Position numbers and translations under genes: made by a program. Source: Fidelibacterota bacterium (GTDB lineage Bacteria; Fidelibacterota; Marinisomatia; SCGC-AAA003-L08; D37C17). From it: a DNA stretch of 64,000 nucleotides. Location: NCBI GenBank assembly GCA_002717625.1, contig PBEF01000008.1:1-64000 (forward strand), written 5' to 3'. The notes beneath the pieces are model-generated. The model did not search any database. It was not told where the DNA came from and worked only from the letters and a program-made list of their open reading frames with translations. Positions within the stretch are counted from its first letter, which is position 1, and every line of letters begins with the position of its first letter. This document shows, in pieces, positions 28,130 through 38,592 of the stretch.

Positions 28130-29851
28130 TTAGATATCCTCGACTGTAGCTCTTAGCACTTCATCTATTGTCGAAATCCCTGTTTTAACCTTTTCAATTC
28201 CAGCATCTCTAAGAGATGTCATTCCATTATTAACAGCTGATTTTTTGATTTCATTTTGACTTGATCCATCATATATAAGTTGTCTGATTTCATTATTAAC
28301 TTCAAGAATTTCATGTATTGCAGTTCTACCTTTGTAACCTGTTTGATGATTATCAGTTGTTGGTTTTCCTCTGAAAAATTTCATTGAGGATGTATCTTGG
28401 GAAGATAAATTTATTCTAGATAATTCTTCAGATGTTGGGGTATATTCTTCTTTCGCATTTTCATCAATTGTTCTTACAAGTCTTTGAGCCATAATTAAAT
28501 TTAAAGATGAACCTAATAGGAAAGGAGCTATCCCTAAGTCTAACAATCTTGTAATAGTCGAAGGGGCATCATTAGCATGGACAGTACTGAATACTAGGTG
28601 ACCTGTTAATGAAAATTTTACAGCAATATCTGCTGTTTCTTTATCTCTAATCTCTCCAATTAATAGGACATCAGGATCTTGTCTTAATATTGATCTTAAA
28701 GATGCAGAAAAATTAAGGCCAATATCATCATGCATTTGCACTTGATTAATCCCAGGAATTTGATATTCTACAGGGTCTTCAACTGTAGTAATATTTACAC
28801 TTTCATTCATTATTTCCATTAATGAAGCATAAAGAGTTGTTGATTTACCGCTACCTGTAGGTCCTGATATAATAACCATACCATAAGGTTGATTAATCCA
28901 TTTTCTAAATATTTTAAGCTTTTTATCTGGGAAACCAAGATTTTGAAGTGTTAGAGTTTTATTTCCACTACCTAATAAACGTAAAACTATTTTTTCTCCA
29001 TGTACTGTAGGTAATATTGATACCCTTACATCAATATCTCTTTCTTTTGTTTTAATTTTCATTCTTCCATCTTGAGGAAGACGGTGTTCGGCAATATTTA
29101 ATTTTGATAATATTTTTATTCTTGCAACAATACCATTTAGTGAATTTGATGGAGGAGACATGATTTTCACAAGAACTCCATCAATTCTAATTCTAACATT
29201 AACTTCTTCTCTACCTGGTTCAATATGAATATCTGTTGAACCTTCTTTAATAGCTTCCATAAGAATTAAGTTTACTAATTTAACAAAAGGAGCATCTTCT
29301 GCAGAGACCTCTTCAGTTCCTAAATCTAATTCATCTGATTCTTCTTCATCACCTCTTACAATACTTATATTTGAAATTGCAGATTCTACCTCATCGCTTT
29401 TTTTAATTTTTCCATATAATATATCTAAAGCTTTATCAATATCTGATTTACTTGAAATAAGTATTTCAGGGTTTGAATTTGTTAGTTTTTTTACTGCATC
29501 TAATGTTGATATATCTTCAGGGTCTTCCATAACAACAACTATAGAATGTTCTGATTTACTTACAGCTATAATTCTTTTTTCTTTTGCAAAGTCTTCAGAA
29601 AGTAAAGCTGTTACTTCTAAATTTGCCTTTAATATCTCTTCTACATCTACAACTCTATGACCCATCTGTTGAGAATAAGCATTAATTAAATCAGTTTCAC
29701 TAACAAAGCCTAATTTTAGAAGAATTGGACCTAATTTTTCATTAGTAGTTTTTTGTTCAGATAGAGCCCTTTCTAGATTCTCTTGTGTTATTGCTTTATT
29801 ATAAACAAGTATATCTCCAATTCTTTGAAATTGTGGATTGAAATTTGACAT
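28130..29851 (-). CDS. pilB: Type IV pilus assembly ATPase PilB, lacking the zinc cysteines
   Basis: A 573-residue cytosolic hexameric ATPase for pilus extension. An N-terminal MshEN-like domain (residues 5-160) is followed by the motor: Walker A GPTGSGKST at 330-338, Asp box VEDPVEY, Walker B DPDVLLIGEIRDKETAD and His box GHLVFSTVHAND. The usual CxxC...CxxC insert before TGYKGRT (about residues 455-505) has no cysteine at all. I chose the ATG at 29851 because AGGAGA at 29861-29866 is 9 bases away; an upstream TTG at 29857 is too close. Confidence 0.95.
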   Translation of the reverse strand: MSNFNPQFQRIGDILVYNKAITQENLERALSEQKTTNEKLGPILLKLGFVSETDLINAYSQQMGHRVVDVEEILKANLEVTALLSEDFAKEKRIIAVSKSEHSIVVVMEDPEDISTLDAVKKLTNSNPEILISSKSDIDKALDILYGKIKKSDEVESAISNISIVRGDEEESDELDLGTEEVSAEDAPFVKLVNLILMEAIKEGSTDIHIEPGREEVNVRIRIDGVLVKIMSPPSNSLNGIVARIKILSKLNIAEHRLPQDGRMKIKTKERDIDVRVSILPTVHGEKIVLRLLGSGNKTLTLQNLGFPDKKLKIFRKWINQPYGMVIISGPTGSGKSTTLYASLMEIMNESVNITTVEDPVEYQIPGINQVQMHDDIGLNFSASLRSILRQDPDVLLIGEIRDKETADIAVKFSLTGHLVFSTVHANDAPSTITRLLDLGIAPFLLGSSLNLIMAQRLVRTIDENAKEEYTPTSEELSRINLSSQDTSSMKFFRGKPTTDNHQTGYKGRTAIHEILEVNNEIRQLIYDGSSQNEIKKSAVNNGMTSLRDAGIEKVKTGISTIDEVLRATVEDI

Positions 29852-29860
29852 TTGCAATTA

Positions 29861-29866
29861 TCTCCT
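29861..29866 (-). promoter_or_regulatory. Shine-Dalgarno site deciding the pilB start
   Basis: AGGAGA on the minus strand, 9 bases before the ATG at 29851 and only 3 before the alternative TTG at 29857. It favours the ATG. Confidence 0.7.
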
Positions 29867-29880
29867 AAATAATAATTTTA

Positions 29881-32800
29881 TTATGGGTTATCATTTTGCT
29901 CTGTTTTGAAAATCTCATATGTTAGAGTACTGCTACTAACTTGTAATGGGTCAAGTAAGAAAATAGTGATTTGAGATGGCCATGTATCATATGATTCAGG
30001 GTCATTACCATCTCCAATATTTAATACTTCACTATAGGATGCTGTCCAAACAACACTTCCATTTCCATTTGTATTACCAAAAGCGGGATCATCTGCTAAA
30101 TCATTTGGACCATTAATTTGTGTACCAAATACATTAGGATCATCTTGAGCTGCATCTGGAATCCAAACACCTCCATTGGCTACACAATCTGTACATGTTT
30201 GGAATGGAGATTCATCATCACATATACCATCTCCTGATCCAGATCCTGTACCTCCAATTATATCAAAACTATTACAACAGCCTACAAAACCGTCTAAATC
30301 GGTATCTGCTGGATCGCAAGCACTCCAGAATGTTGCTCCTGTTGCTACAGCTTGAAGCGTACCATTATTCACAGGATATTGGTAGTAATCTGTTAGCCCT
30401 GATGATATGGTTACCTCTACAGTATCATCAAGATCATTAAGTCCAACATCACCAATAAGTGAAAAATCAACAAATCCAGGAGTCACTGCGGGATCTGAAA
30501 GAACACAGTTGTAGCATGGTAATACTAATCCATCACCACCATGACTATCTCTTCCATCAATAATTAATTTTTGACCATCAGCATCATAACATAATGCCTT
30601 AATTACAGTATTTTCAAATACACTAGCTGTTCCAAAACGTACAGAGGACCAAGCAATACCAGGGTAACTAATTCCATCTGGACTTTCCATTCCAGTTTCT
30701 GCAGCACCTATAATTGATCCAGGATGTTGTACTTCTCTCCATAGTGGAGTCCCTAATATTTCAAGACCATCTCCAGGTGATGGATTATTTAATCCAGGAG
30801 TATTAGAACTAAATCCTTCACTATTCCATACGTATACCAAACTATCAACTTCAATCACTTGTCCTGTTTCATCAAGACCTCCCCATTTAACACTATCACC
30901 AAAGGTATAGACGCTATCAGCACTCCAAGGATTAGCTATTCCTTCAACCCAAATAAATACATTTGTTGAATCAGCTACAGGATTAGAATAAAAATCCCAC
31001 AAGCTAACAGATAAAGGAAGCTCATATTGACCACCCCCAATAGGTGATATCTCAACATAACTATAGTTTATTTCACCAAAAGCTGGAGCTCCTGTTACAA
31101 CTGTTACAGGAACAGATTCAAGCGCTGCAATTCCAAAAGTACTATAAGTGCTTTCATCTATATCACTACAGCTAACTCCTAAGTCTGCAGGATAGAGTTC
31201 AGCTCTAATTGGTACAGACCCTGGTTGACCTCCAGAATTAAGCGTTACTGTTGCTTGCCCATTAGATGATTCAGCACATTCTACTAAATAATCTTCATCT
31301 TGATCATTTAGATATACCCCAAATGGAGCTGTTTCTAATATTCTAAAATGAACAAGGAAAGGCTCGGTTACAAGGTTATCAGAACCATCTTTGATTTCCA
31401 TTGTTAATTGTGTTGCTTCAATACCACCACCACCTTGAACTGTGATTTCATTAGGAGTAGGTGGCACTAGCTGTATTGAGGTAGCATCTGTAGATGTTAG
31501 ATTAATATAAATTGTATCTGCAAGATTATATGATGGAGCTGTTCCAATAATTTGAGTTAAGCCTACATCAGTTTCCATATTAAACGTAGCTACAGCTTGT
31601 CCGTTTTCATCTGTGAATTTATATGGCTCAATACTTCCATTTGGTACAAGGTTTCCATCTTCATCTAGTGTTACACTCTCAAATTCAACAAGTGTAAATG
31701 CTGGTACTGGATTTTCAGTTGTATCAATAACTGTTGCTGTTATTTGCGTTGTAACAATCTCATTATTATCACCAGTAGGTAACTCATAATACTGTGAAGT
31801 TAATGTTAATGAAGCTTGACAATCAGGGCACTCTGGTAAATCCTCAACAAGATTAATTGCTACATCATTTGTTAAAAGAGGATCAGTATAAGGTGCTATT
31901 ACGTTAATATTAATAACTGTTGGCTCTTCATCATTTAGTGAAATGTTTGGGTAAGTACAAAATACAGTTCTTGCTCCATTAAATATTACTCCTGGAATTT
32001 GTTGTGTTGTATCAGCATAAGCAGATAGAGTTCCATATTGTTGATCTTCTGTAGCAATAGAATACTCAACAGGAACATTCGCTAATGAAACACCATCTTC
32101 ATTAGTAACAATAGTTGTAATAGTATCACAATAAACAACATCTAGAGAATCCATAAGAATTGTTTCAGGAAAAGGATAAGATGTCATAGCTATTGCTGAC
32201 AATGAAGGAGGAATACTTATAACTACAAGAGTATCTAGTAATGTTTCATCAGTACCATCTCCAAGAATGTTAGCAGGATTTTCAGGATCGGGTATATATG
32301 CTCTTATTAAATCTACTGAAGGGAGATCTGCAAAACCTCTATCAGAATAAAAATTACATGCTTTTGGTTCATTATTTAAAGAGTCAAGAGCTGTAGGAGC
32401 AGGACAATGACAACCAGTTGTATCTGCTTCTCCACCAGTTCCTCCTATGCATGTTACTCCTGTTGCATGGTATAATTCTCCATTTAGAGCACCTGCTTGA
32501 AAACTTCCAAAATCTATACCTTCAAATCCTAAATCAATAAGAGTTTGTTGTTTGATGATATCTTCACCTAATCCATTTCCAATAATTTCATAATGTACTT
32601 GAGAACCTGCTATTATTACTCCTGCTGTATCTATGGTTTGATGTTCGAAAGAACCATCTGAAGTTCCATCTGCAGAATAATATTGTAAGATATGAAGTTT
32701 ATCTCTTAATCCAGAAGGCTCATTAGGATCAGGAAGTGCTATAACATTTGATTCTGAAAGTACTTCAAAAATATTAATATCATATTCAATATTAGGAGCA

Positions 32801-35800
32801 CCTTCAACTAGATATCCCCATGTATAGTTTTCTTGTATATCATCAGTAACATAAACAGAAATACCTGTGTTGATTATTTCTCCTCCACATGTTAATAAGT
32901 CCCCTTCAGTTAATGTAAAAAGGACTTTTATTCTTCCGTTTGAACTGGTATAAGCTCTTCCTGAGCTATCTATATTCCATGATTCGCCACTACCATCTTG
33001 GGAATTCCCGCTAACACCTGAAATAGAGCCTATAATATCATTGTCATCAGTACAATTACTTGGTGTAAGTTGAAAATAGATAGGAACACCACCGATAGGG
33101 AGCCCAAAGTTATTTTGAACATTGACTATAAGGGTATCTTGGTGTACTATATTAACATTATTATCAGTAGTTACAGATTGGATTAAAGCAACATCTAAAT
33201 CAGCAACTTGTCCAAGATTTATAGCAGATTGATATGCAATGTTAACATCTACTGTATTAGACTGAAGCATTCCTCCAGAAGGGAGGTTGACATTAGCACT
33301 AAGAGTTATATCTTCAATTCCTGTTGTAGATTCTGAAAGCGTAATGTTTTGTAATTTATTTTGGGCAACACCATCTTGGCCCGAAACAATACCATTAAAT
33401 TCAAAAGTTCCATATGAAGAAGAATTTGAAAAGTTAACAGGGATATTACTGATAGGATTTCCAAGTCCATCTCTAACGCTTGCTATTAAATCAATGTCTC
33501 CTGCAAGGGCTTGAGTACTATCTGCTTCTTCACCTTCATCTGAAGTTGAAGGAATATCATTGATTATTAATTGTATAGGATCAACTGTAAGTGATAAGGT
33601 ACTAATTGATGTATAATTAAACGCAATTTGGTTGCCCACTTGTAAAGTTGTCATATCGCTTACAATAATTTCTTCATCTGCCGGGTTATTAATCGATACA
33701 GTAATATCTATATCAGAAATTATTGATGCATCATCAGGTTGGATGTTTTGTAGCGTATTTGATGCAACTCCATTAGAGCCTGAGATTACATTGCTATTTG
33801 CAAATATTCCATAACTAGATGTATTAGTAAAATTAACAGGAACTCCTTCTAGAGGATTACCGCTAGCATCTTTAACCGTTGCAATTATAACAACACTTCC
33901 TCCAGTTCCTTCATTTGTGTCAGAATCTTCATCTGGATTAGTTTCTTCATCAGTTCCTTCATTTGTATTTGTTGCATCTAAAATCAAAGGGTTAGTCTCC
34001 ATTAATAGATTAACAGCAGCTATATTGTTAATATTTTGAGCAAATAAGTTTCCAGCTACTAAAGTTTTAGTATCACTTGCAATGATACTGTTATCTTGTG
34101 GATTAAGTACTTCAACAGTAATTGGGATACTTTCTAGGATTGATAAATTTGGAGTATCTATATTTTGCAATGTATTTGCTGACACTCCATCAGTTTGAGA
34201 TTCTACATTATTTGTTAGAAATGTACCATGAGATGATGTTGTAGAAAATATAACAGGAACACCCGCAACAGGATTACCATTAGATCCTCGTACAGTTGCT
34301 TGCATTGTTATGCTATTTGCTTCTCCACCTAAAGTTAGAGTATTTGTACTTAATGTTAAATCTAATTCATCAATACTGTTTATGTTTTGAGCAAATAAAT
34401 CTCCAACCATTAATGTTTTAGTATCACTTACAATAGTACTATTATCTTGTGGATTTAATACTTTAACAATAATTGGTATATTTTCCATAATTGAAGTATT
34501 AGGAGTATCAATATTTTGGATTGTATTTGAAACTCTTCCATCAATTCCTGACTCTATATTATTTGTTAAAAATGTTCCATATGGTGAAGTAGTTGAAAAA
34601 CTAACAGGAATACCAGGTATAGGATCTCCATCAGCACCTCTAACAGTAGCTTGCATTGTCATACTATTTGTTGAACCATCTAAGGTTAAAGAATTTGCAC
34701 TTAAAAGTAAATCAATTGTATCAATACTATTAACATTAAGTGCAAATAAATTTCCAGCATATAATGTAGTTGATACACTTACAATGGTAGAACCATTTTC
34801 AGGATTATTAATTTGTGCCGTAATTGGAATAACATTTAAGATATCATAATCATCAGGATCAATATTTTGTAATGTGTTTAATGCTTTTCCATCAGGCCCA
34901 GATAGTAAATTATCTTGTGAACCAAATACGTAGTTTGATGTAGTTGAAAAATTAACAGGAATCCCCTCAAGAGGGTTTCCATTTTCATCGCTAACAGTCA
35001 CTTCCATTGCCATGCTATTTGTTGTTCCATCTAAAACTAAAATTTCAGATTCTAGAGATAAAGTTAGCTGATCAATATCATTGATGTTCTTTGAGAATAA
35101 ATTTCCTACTTGTAATGTTTCTGTATCTGTTGCAACGGGATTATTGTTTTCAGGATTAAGAACAGAAACTGAAATTTGTATATCTGTCATAATTGAAGGA
35201 TTTGGAGTATCTATGTTCTGTAGTGTATTTTGAACTATTCCATTACTTCCAGATACAACATTGTTACTTGTAAATACTCCATAGTTAGATTCATTTAAAA
35301 AATTAACAGGAACACCTTCAACAGGATTACCGTTTGAATCACTAACTATTGCTTGCAATGTGATACTATTTGATATACCATCTAGAATTAAAGTATTATC
35401 ATCTGTATTTAATAAGAGGTTAATGGAATTAATATCATTAAAATTATATGAAAATTGATCTCCTACAAATACTGTTTGGTCATCATTGAAAAGAGTTGTT
35501 GTATTATCAGATGGGTCAAAAACCTTTGCTGTAATAGTCATAGACTCTAAAATAGATTGATCTGGCGTTACAATATTTTGTAATACGTTTGTAGAAACAC
35601 CATCATTTCCTGATAAAACTTCTGTATTTGTAAATGTTCCATAGTTGGAGTTATTAATAAAGCTAACAGGGACATTTGGTACAGGATTACCATTAGCATC
35701 TCTAACAGTTGCTTTAAATTCAAAATTATTTGTTGATTGTACATTTGCTGAATCACTTTCTAATCCTAGAATAAGTGATTCTGAACCCACAACAATTAAG

Positions 35801-38580
35801 TCAATTTCATTAATTGAACTAATTGTAAAAGCTATTTGATTTCCTACTTCTAATACCTTCATATCTTCTTGGATGGGTTCACCGTTTTCAGGATTTAATA
35901 CATATGCCATTACAGGTATAGATTCTATAACAGAAGAGTTGGAAAGATTGCTAAAATTAATTGTATTAGTTACGATCCCATTATTTCCGGATAATAAAAT
36001 AGAATTATCTCCAAATGTTCCATAGTTGGAACCATTTACAAAAGTGACAGGAATCCCAGAAACAGGGTTTCCAATCGCATCTCTAACAGTTCCTGTTATT
36101 GTTACACTAGCACCATCTACGTCTAAAACAAGAGGGCTATTTGACAACACCAAATCTAAAGATTTAATATCATTCATATTTATAGCAAATAAATCTCCTA
36201 CTTCAAGAGTTTTCATATCTGTTGCTATAATGCTATTATCGTCAGGATTTATAATAGATACTGTTATAGGAATTTGCTGCATAATTGAATAATTCTCAAT
36301 ATTTGCTGTTATATTTTGCAATTCATTAGAAACAGTACCATTAGTACCTGATAATATGTCATTATCTGCAAAAATTCCATAGCTAGAATTATTTGCAAAA
36401 TTAACAGGTATTCCTTCAATAGGGCTTCCATTCACATCCTTTACAGATACTTGCATTGATATACTGTTTGTTGTTCCATCTAGAATGAGTACATCCATTT
36501 CTAATGATAAATCTAATGAATGAATATTGTTTTTTTCTATTGCGAATAGATCTCCAACCTTTAAAGTTTCAGTATCTTGTGCAACTATACTTTGATTTTC
36601 AGAGTTGGTTACATAAACAGTAATAGGTATATTCTCCAGAATTGATTCATTAGGTGTATCTATATTTTGGAATATATTAGCAGCTATTCCATCTACTCCA
36701 GATAAAACAATTGGTAATGCAAATGTACCGTAATTTGATGTCGTTTGGAAAGAAACAGGAATACCTTCTACAGGATTTCCGCTGGGATCTTTAACCATTG
36801 CACGCATGGCAACACTATTAGATGTTCCATCTAATACTAAAGTGTTGTCATCAATACCATCTAAGGTTAAATCTATAGAAGCAACATCAGCTCCATAGAT
36901 TGCAAATAAATCTCCTATTTGCAATGTTTGACTAGATTCAAATAATGCTACTCCTGATTCATTTTCAGGATTTTTTATTTTTGCTGTAATAACTACAGGC
37001 TCCATTATTGAAGGATCTTCTACTTGTATGTTTTGCAATACATTTGTAGAAATACCGTCTGTTCCTGATAAAATATTATTATTTGGGAATACACCATTAG
37101 TAGGAGGTGTAGCTGAAAACTCTACAGGAACACCACTAATCCCATTACCAAGATTATCTCTTATGATAGCTCTCATTGTCACACTATTATTATTTGATCC
37201 GTCTTCAAGAATAAGAGGGTTAGTGTCTAAGTATAAATTTAAAGAGCTTATATTTGCAGAATTGATTGCAAATGAATTTCCAATATATACAGTCTCTGTA
37301 ATTGAGTATAAAGCAACCCCATCATTATTTTCAGAACATGGAATACTTGCTGTGATAGATAATGGTGCAAGTACAGATGGATTTTGGCTTTCAATATCCT
37401 GTATAATATGCATCGTTTTACCATCAGCACCTGTGACTTGTTCTCCATTAGGTGTCCCATCAATAAAGTCTGCACTTGGACTTGTTGAAGATAATTCTAA
37501 TTCAACTATGATTCCTTCAATAATGTTATTTTGAGGGTCTAATACTTTTGTTGTAATTGTTAAGTCTTCATCGCTATCTAAAATATATTCAGTATTAAAA
37601 CCAATGAATTTTATTTCACCAATATCATCACATAGTTCTTCAGGTGTTTGCGCTCCTTCTGTAATGTCTACTTCAAGATTTGATAAAGATTGTAGTATAC
37701 TATTTCCTGTTAGATTTTCATTCTCAATTGTTATAGCAAGGATAATAGGCTCTACAAATACGCCCATTTCTAAATCTTCTTGTAAGTCTTGCGTCTGAAT
37801 AACTTGTATAGTAAATGTAGCTTCTCCAATATTATCTAAATTAGAAGATGTTATTACTGGATCAGCTGAGATATAATTGTAAGCTTCAGGGATTTGAATA
37901 TTAACTTCTATTCCAGGAACTCCAATGCCATCTTGATCTGTAACTATAACTTTTACTTGTTTATTTTCAGGAGTATCAAGATTAAAAGATAATGTATTGT
38001 TAGGATTATTATTGTCCAGTATAGTATCTAAATTAACAACCTTTTTATATACAGATTGTACTTCAATAGTCATTGGATCTGATGAAAATTGTTCTAAGCT
38101 TGTATTGTAATAGCATACTACATCAAATGATCCATTAATTCCTTTATCAGCCCATTGGAATAAAGCTGTTCCATCATATCCTGTTGTTGCAACATTGCTC
38201 GCAGATGCTGATGTTGGATTCACTAATTGTGGAGAATCAAGTGGATTTCCTGCATAACCACTTATATTTTCACAGTATATACTTGCTCCACTTACAGGCA
38301 TACTCTCTGATTCTAAGATTTGTCCTGAATCATCTATGGGAAAACTTGTAAGTTCAGCAGTGATTAAGGTATATTCTTGAATAGTTCCATCATTGTAATC
38401 AATCCAATCATCATTACATGCAGAAGTATTGCATACAGATTTAGTTAGTGATAAAGTATATGTAAGTGTTTCATCTGTTAAATCTTGTATTATTAAATCT
38501 TGATCTTCGCATGAAAGATTGAATATTAGAAATATTCCTGTTAATAAAAGGTATAATTTTAAGTTAAAGCTATTTGCCAT
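29881..38580 (-). CDS. Giant Ig-like-repeat (invasin-type) surface lipoprotein in the pilus operon
   Basis: A 2899-residue protein. The N-terminus is a signal peptide ending IFLIFNLSCEDQ, with a probable lipidated Cys (the -3 residue is not ideal). Residues of about 310-1785 hold about twelve tandem units near 118 residues each, with the bacterial Ig-like (Big_1/invasin) pattern VRDxxGNPVxGIPVxF, SNYGTF, SGxDGxxxNxLQNI, then PITV.VxNPEN and a spacer ending in VG. The C-terminal third has further Ig-like units (NFGLPIGGVPIYFQL, NEDGVSLANVPVEYSI) and ends in a Cys-containing part (residues about 2700-2800). I chose the ATG at 38580: AGGAG at 38588-38592 lies 7 bases upstream, while an ATG at 38598 has it inside the gene. 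It lies 22 bp before pilB and just after pilQ. The role (adhesion, pilus-linked display) is inferred. Confidence 0.85.
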   Translation of the reverse strand: MANSFNLKLYLLLTGIFLIFNLSCEDQDLIIQDLTDETLTYTLSLTKSVCNTSACNDDWIDYNDGTIQEYTLITAELTSFPIDDSGQILESESMPVSGASIYCENISGYAGNPLDSPQLVNPTSASASNVATTGYDGTALFQWADKGINGSFDVVCYYNTSLEQFSSDPMTIEVQSVYKKVVNLDTILDNNNPNNTLSFNLDTPENKQVKVIVTDQDGIGVPGIEVNIQIPEAYNYISADPVITSSNLDNIGEATFTIQVIQTQDLQEDLEMGVFVEPIILAITIENENLTGNSILQSLSNLEVDITEGAQTPEELCDDIGEIKFIGFNTEYILDSDEDLTITTKVLDPQNNIIEGIIVELELSSTSPSADFIDGTPNGEQVTGADGKTMHIIQDIESQNPSVLAPLSITASIPCSENNDGVALYSITETVYIGNSFAINSANISSLNLYLDTNPLILEDGSNNNSVTMRAIIRDNLGNGISGVPVEFSATPPTNGVFPNNNILSGTDGISTNVLQNIQVEDPSIMEPVVITAKIKNPENESGVALFESSQTLQIGDLFAIYGADVASIDLTLDGIDDNTLVLDGTSNSVAMRAMVKDPSGNPVEGIPVSFQTTSNYGTFALPIVLSGVDGIAANIFQNIDTPNESILENIPITVYVTNSENQSIVAQDTETLKVGDLFAIEKNNIHSLDLSLEMDVLILDGTTNSISMQVSVKDVNGSPIEGIPVNFANNSSYGIFADNDILSGTNGTVSNELQNITANIENYSIMQQIPITVSIINPDDNSIIATDMKTLEVGDLFAINMNDIKSLDLVLSNSPLVLDVDGASVTITGTVRDAIGNPVSGIPVTFVNGSNYGTFGDNSILLSGNNGIVTNTINFSNLSNSSVIESIPVMAYVLNPENGEPIQEDMKVLEVGNQIAFTISSINEIDLIVVGSESLILGLESDSANVQSTNNFEFKATVRDANGNPVPNVPVSFINNSNYGTFTNTEVLSGNDGVSTNVLQNIVTPDQSILESMTITAKVFDPSDNTTTLFNDDQTVFVGDQFSYNFNDINSINLLLNTDDNTLILDGISNSITLQAIVSDSNGNPVEGVPVNFLNESNYGVFTSNNVVSGSNGIVQNTLQNIDTPNPSIMTDIQISVSVLNPENNNPVATDTETLQVGNLFSKNINDIDQLTLSLESEILVLDGTTNSMAMEVTVSDENGNPLEGIPVNFSTTSNYVFGSQDNLLSGPDGKALNTLQNIDPDDYDILNVIPITAQINNPENGSTIVSVSTTLYAGNLFALNVNSIDTIDLLLSANSLTLDGSTNSMTMQATVRGADGDPIPGIPVSFSTTSPYGTFLTNNIESGIDGRVSNTIQNIDTPNTSIMENIPIIVKVLNPQDNSTIVSDTKTLMVGDLFAQNINSIDELDLTLSTNTLTLGGEANSITMQATVRGSNGNPVAGVPVIFSTTSSHGTFLTNNVESQTDGVSANTLQNIDTPNLSILESIPITVEVLNPQDNSIIASDTKTLVAGNLFAQNINNIAAVNLLMETNPLILDATNTNEGTDEETNPDEDSDTNEGTGGSVVIIATVKDASGNPLEGVPVNFTNTSSYGIFANSNVISGSNGVASNTLQNIQPDDASIISDIDITVSINNPADEEIIVSDMTTLQVGNQIAFNYTSISTLSLTVDPIQLIINDIPSTSDEGEEADSTQALAGDIDLIASVRDGLGNPISNIPVNFSNSSSYGTFEFNGIVSGQDGVAQNKLQNITLSESTTGIEDITLSANVNLPSGGMLQSNTVDVNIAYQSAINLGQVADLDVALIQSVTTDNNVNIVHQDTLIVNVQNNFGLPIGGVPIYFQLTPSNCTDDNDIIGSISGVSGNSQDGSGESWNIDSSGRAYTSSNGRIKVLFTLTEGDLLTCGGEIINTGISVYVTDDIQENYTWGYLVEGAPNIEYDINIFEVLSESNVIALPDPNEPSGLRDKLHILQYYSADGTSDGSFEHQTIDTAGVIIAGSQVHYEIIGNGLGEDIIKQQTLIDLGFEGIDFGSFQAGALNGELYHATGVTCIGGTGGEADTTGCHCPAPTALDSLNNEPKACNFYSDRGFADLPSVDLIRAYIPDPENPANILGDGTDETLLDTLVVISIPPSLSAIAMTSYPFPETILMDSLDVVYCDTITTIVTNEDGVSLANVPVEYSIATEDQQYGTLSAYADTTQQIPGVIFNGARTVFCTYPNISLNDEEPTVININVIAPYTDPLLTNDVAINLVEDLPECPDCQASLTLTSQYYELPTGDNNEIVTTQITATVIDTTENPVPAFTLVEFESVTLDEDGNLVPNGSIEPYKFTDENGQAVATFNMETDVGLTQIIGTAPSYNLADTIYINLTSTDATSIQLVPPTPNEITVQGGGGIEATQLTMEIKDGSDNLVTEPFLVHFRILETAPFGVYLNDQDEDYLVECAESSNGQATVTLNSGGQPGSVPIRAELYPADLGVSCSDIDESTYSTFGIAALESVPVTVVTGAPAFGEINYSYVEISPIGGGQYELPLSVSLWDFYSNPVADSTNVFIWVEGIANPWSADSVYTFGDSVKWGGLDETGQVIEVDSLVYVWNSEGFSSNTPGLNNPSPGDGLEILGTPLWREVQHPGSIIGAAETGMESPDGISYPGIAWSSVRFGTASVFENTVIKALCYDADGQKLIIDGRDSHGGDGLVLPCYNCVLSDPAVTPGFVDFSLIGDVGLNDLDDTVEVTISSGLTDYYQYPVNNGTLQAVATGATFWSACDPADTDLDGFVGCCNSFDIIGGTGSGSGDGICDDESPFQTCTDCVANGGVWIPDAAQDDPNVFGTQINGPNDLADDPAFGNTNGNGSVVWTASYSEVLNIGDGNDPESYDTWPSQITIFLLDPLQVSSSTLTYEIFKTEQNDNP
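33225..37640 (-). repeat. Tandem array of about twelve 350-420 bp coding repeats
   Basis: Repeat units in the giant lipoprotein begin (minus strand, codons for D/N-L-F-A or N-Q-I-A) near 37640, 37279, 36912, 36552, 36194, 35841, 35460, 35103, 34752, 34401, 34050 and 33633. Most periods are 351-367 bp; three successive ones (35103 to 34050) are exactly 351 bp. Two units are longer because of acidic Asp/Glu/Thr-rich insertions at about 33899-33977 and 33508-33555. Confidence 0.85.
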
Positions 38581-38587
38581 AAATAAT

Positions 38588-38592
38588 CTCCT
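38588..38592 (-). promoter_or_regulatory. Shine-Dalgarno site deciding the start of the giant repeat protein
   Basis: AGGAG on the minus strand, 7 bases before the ATG at 38580. The upstream in-frame ATG at 38598 has no such site and would place this one inside the coding region. Confidence 0.75.

Noticed and set aside
36000-37534. Plus-strand open frames opposite the giant repeat gene
   Set aside because: They recur in the same frame against each repeat and are explained by the periodic coding strand opposite.
33225-37640. CRISPR array or transposon repeats
   Set aside because: The repeats are about 350 bp, diverged, in one open frame, and encode Ig-like units.
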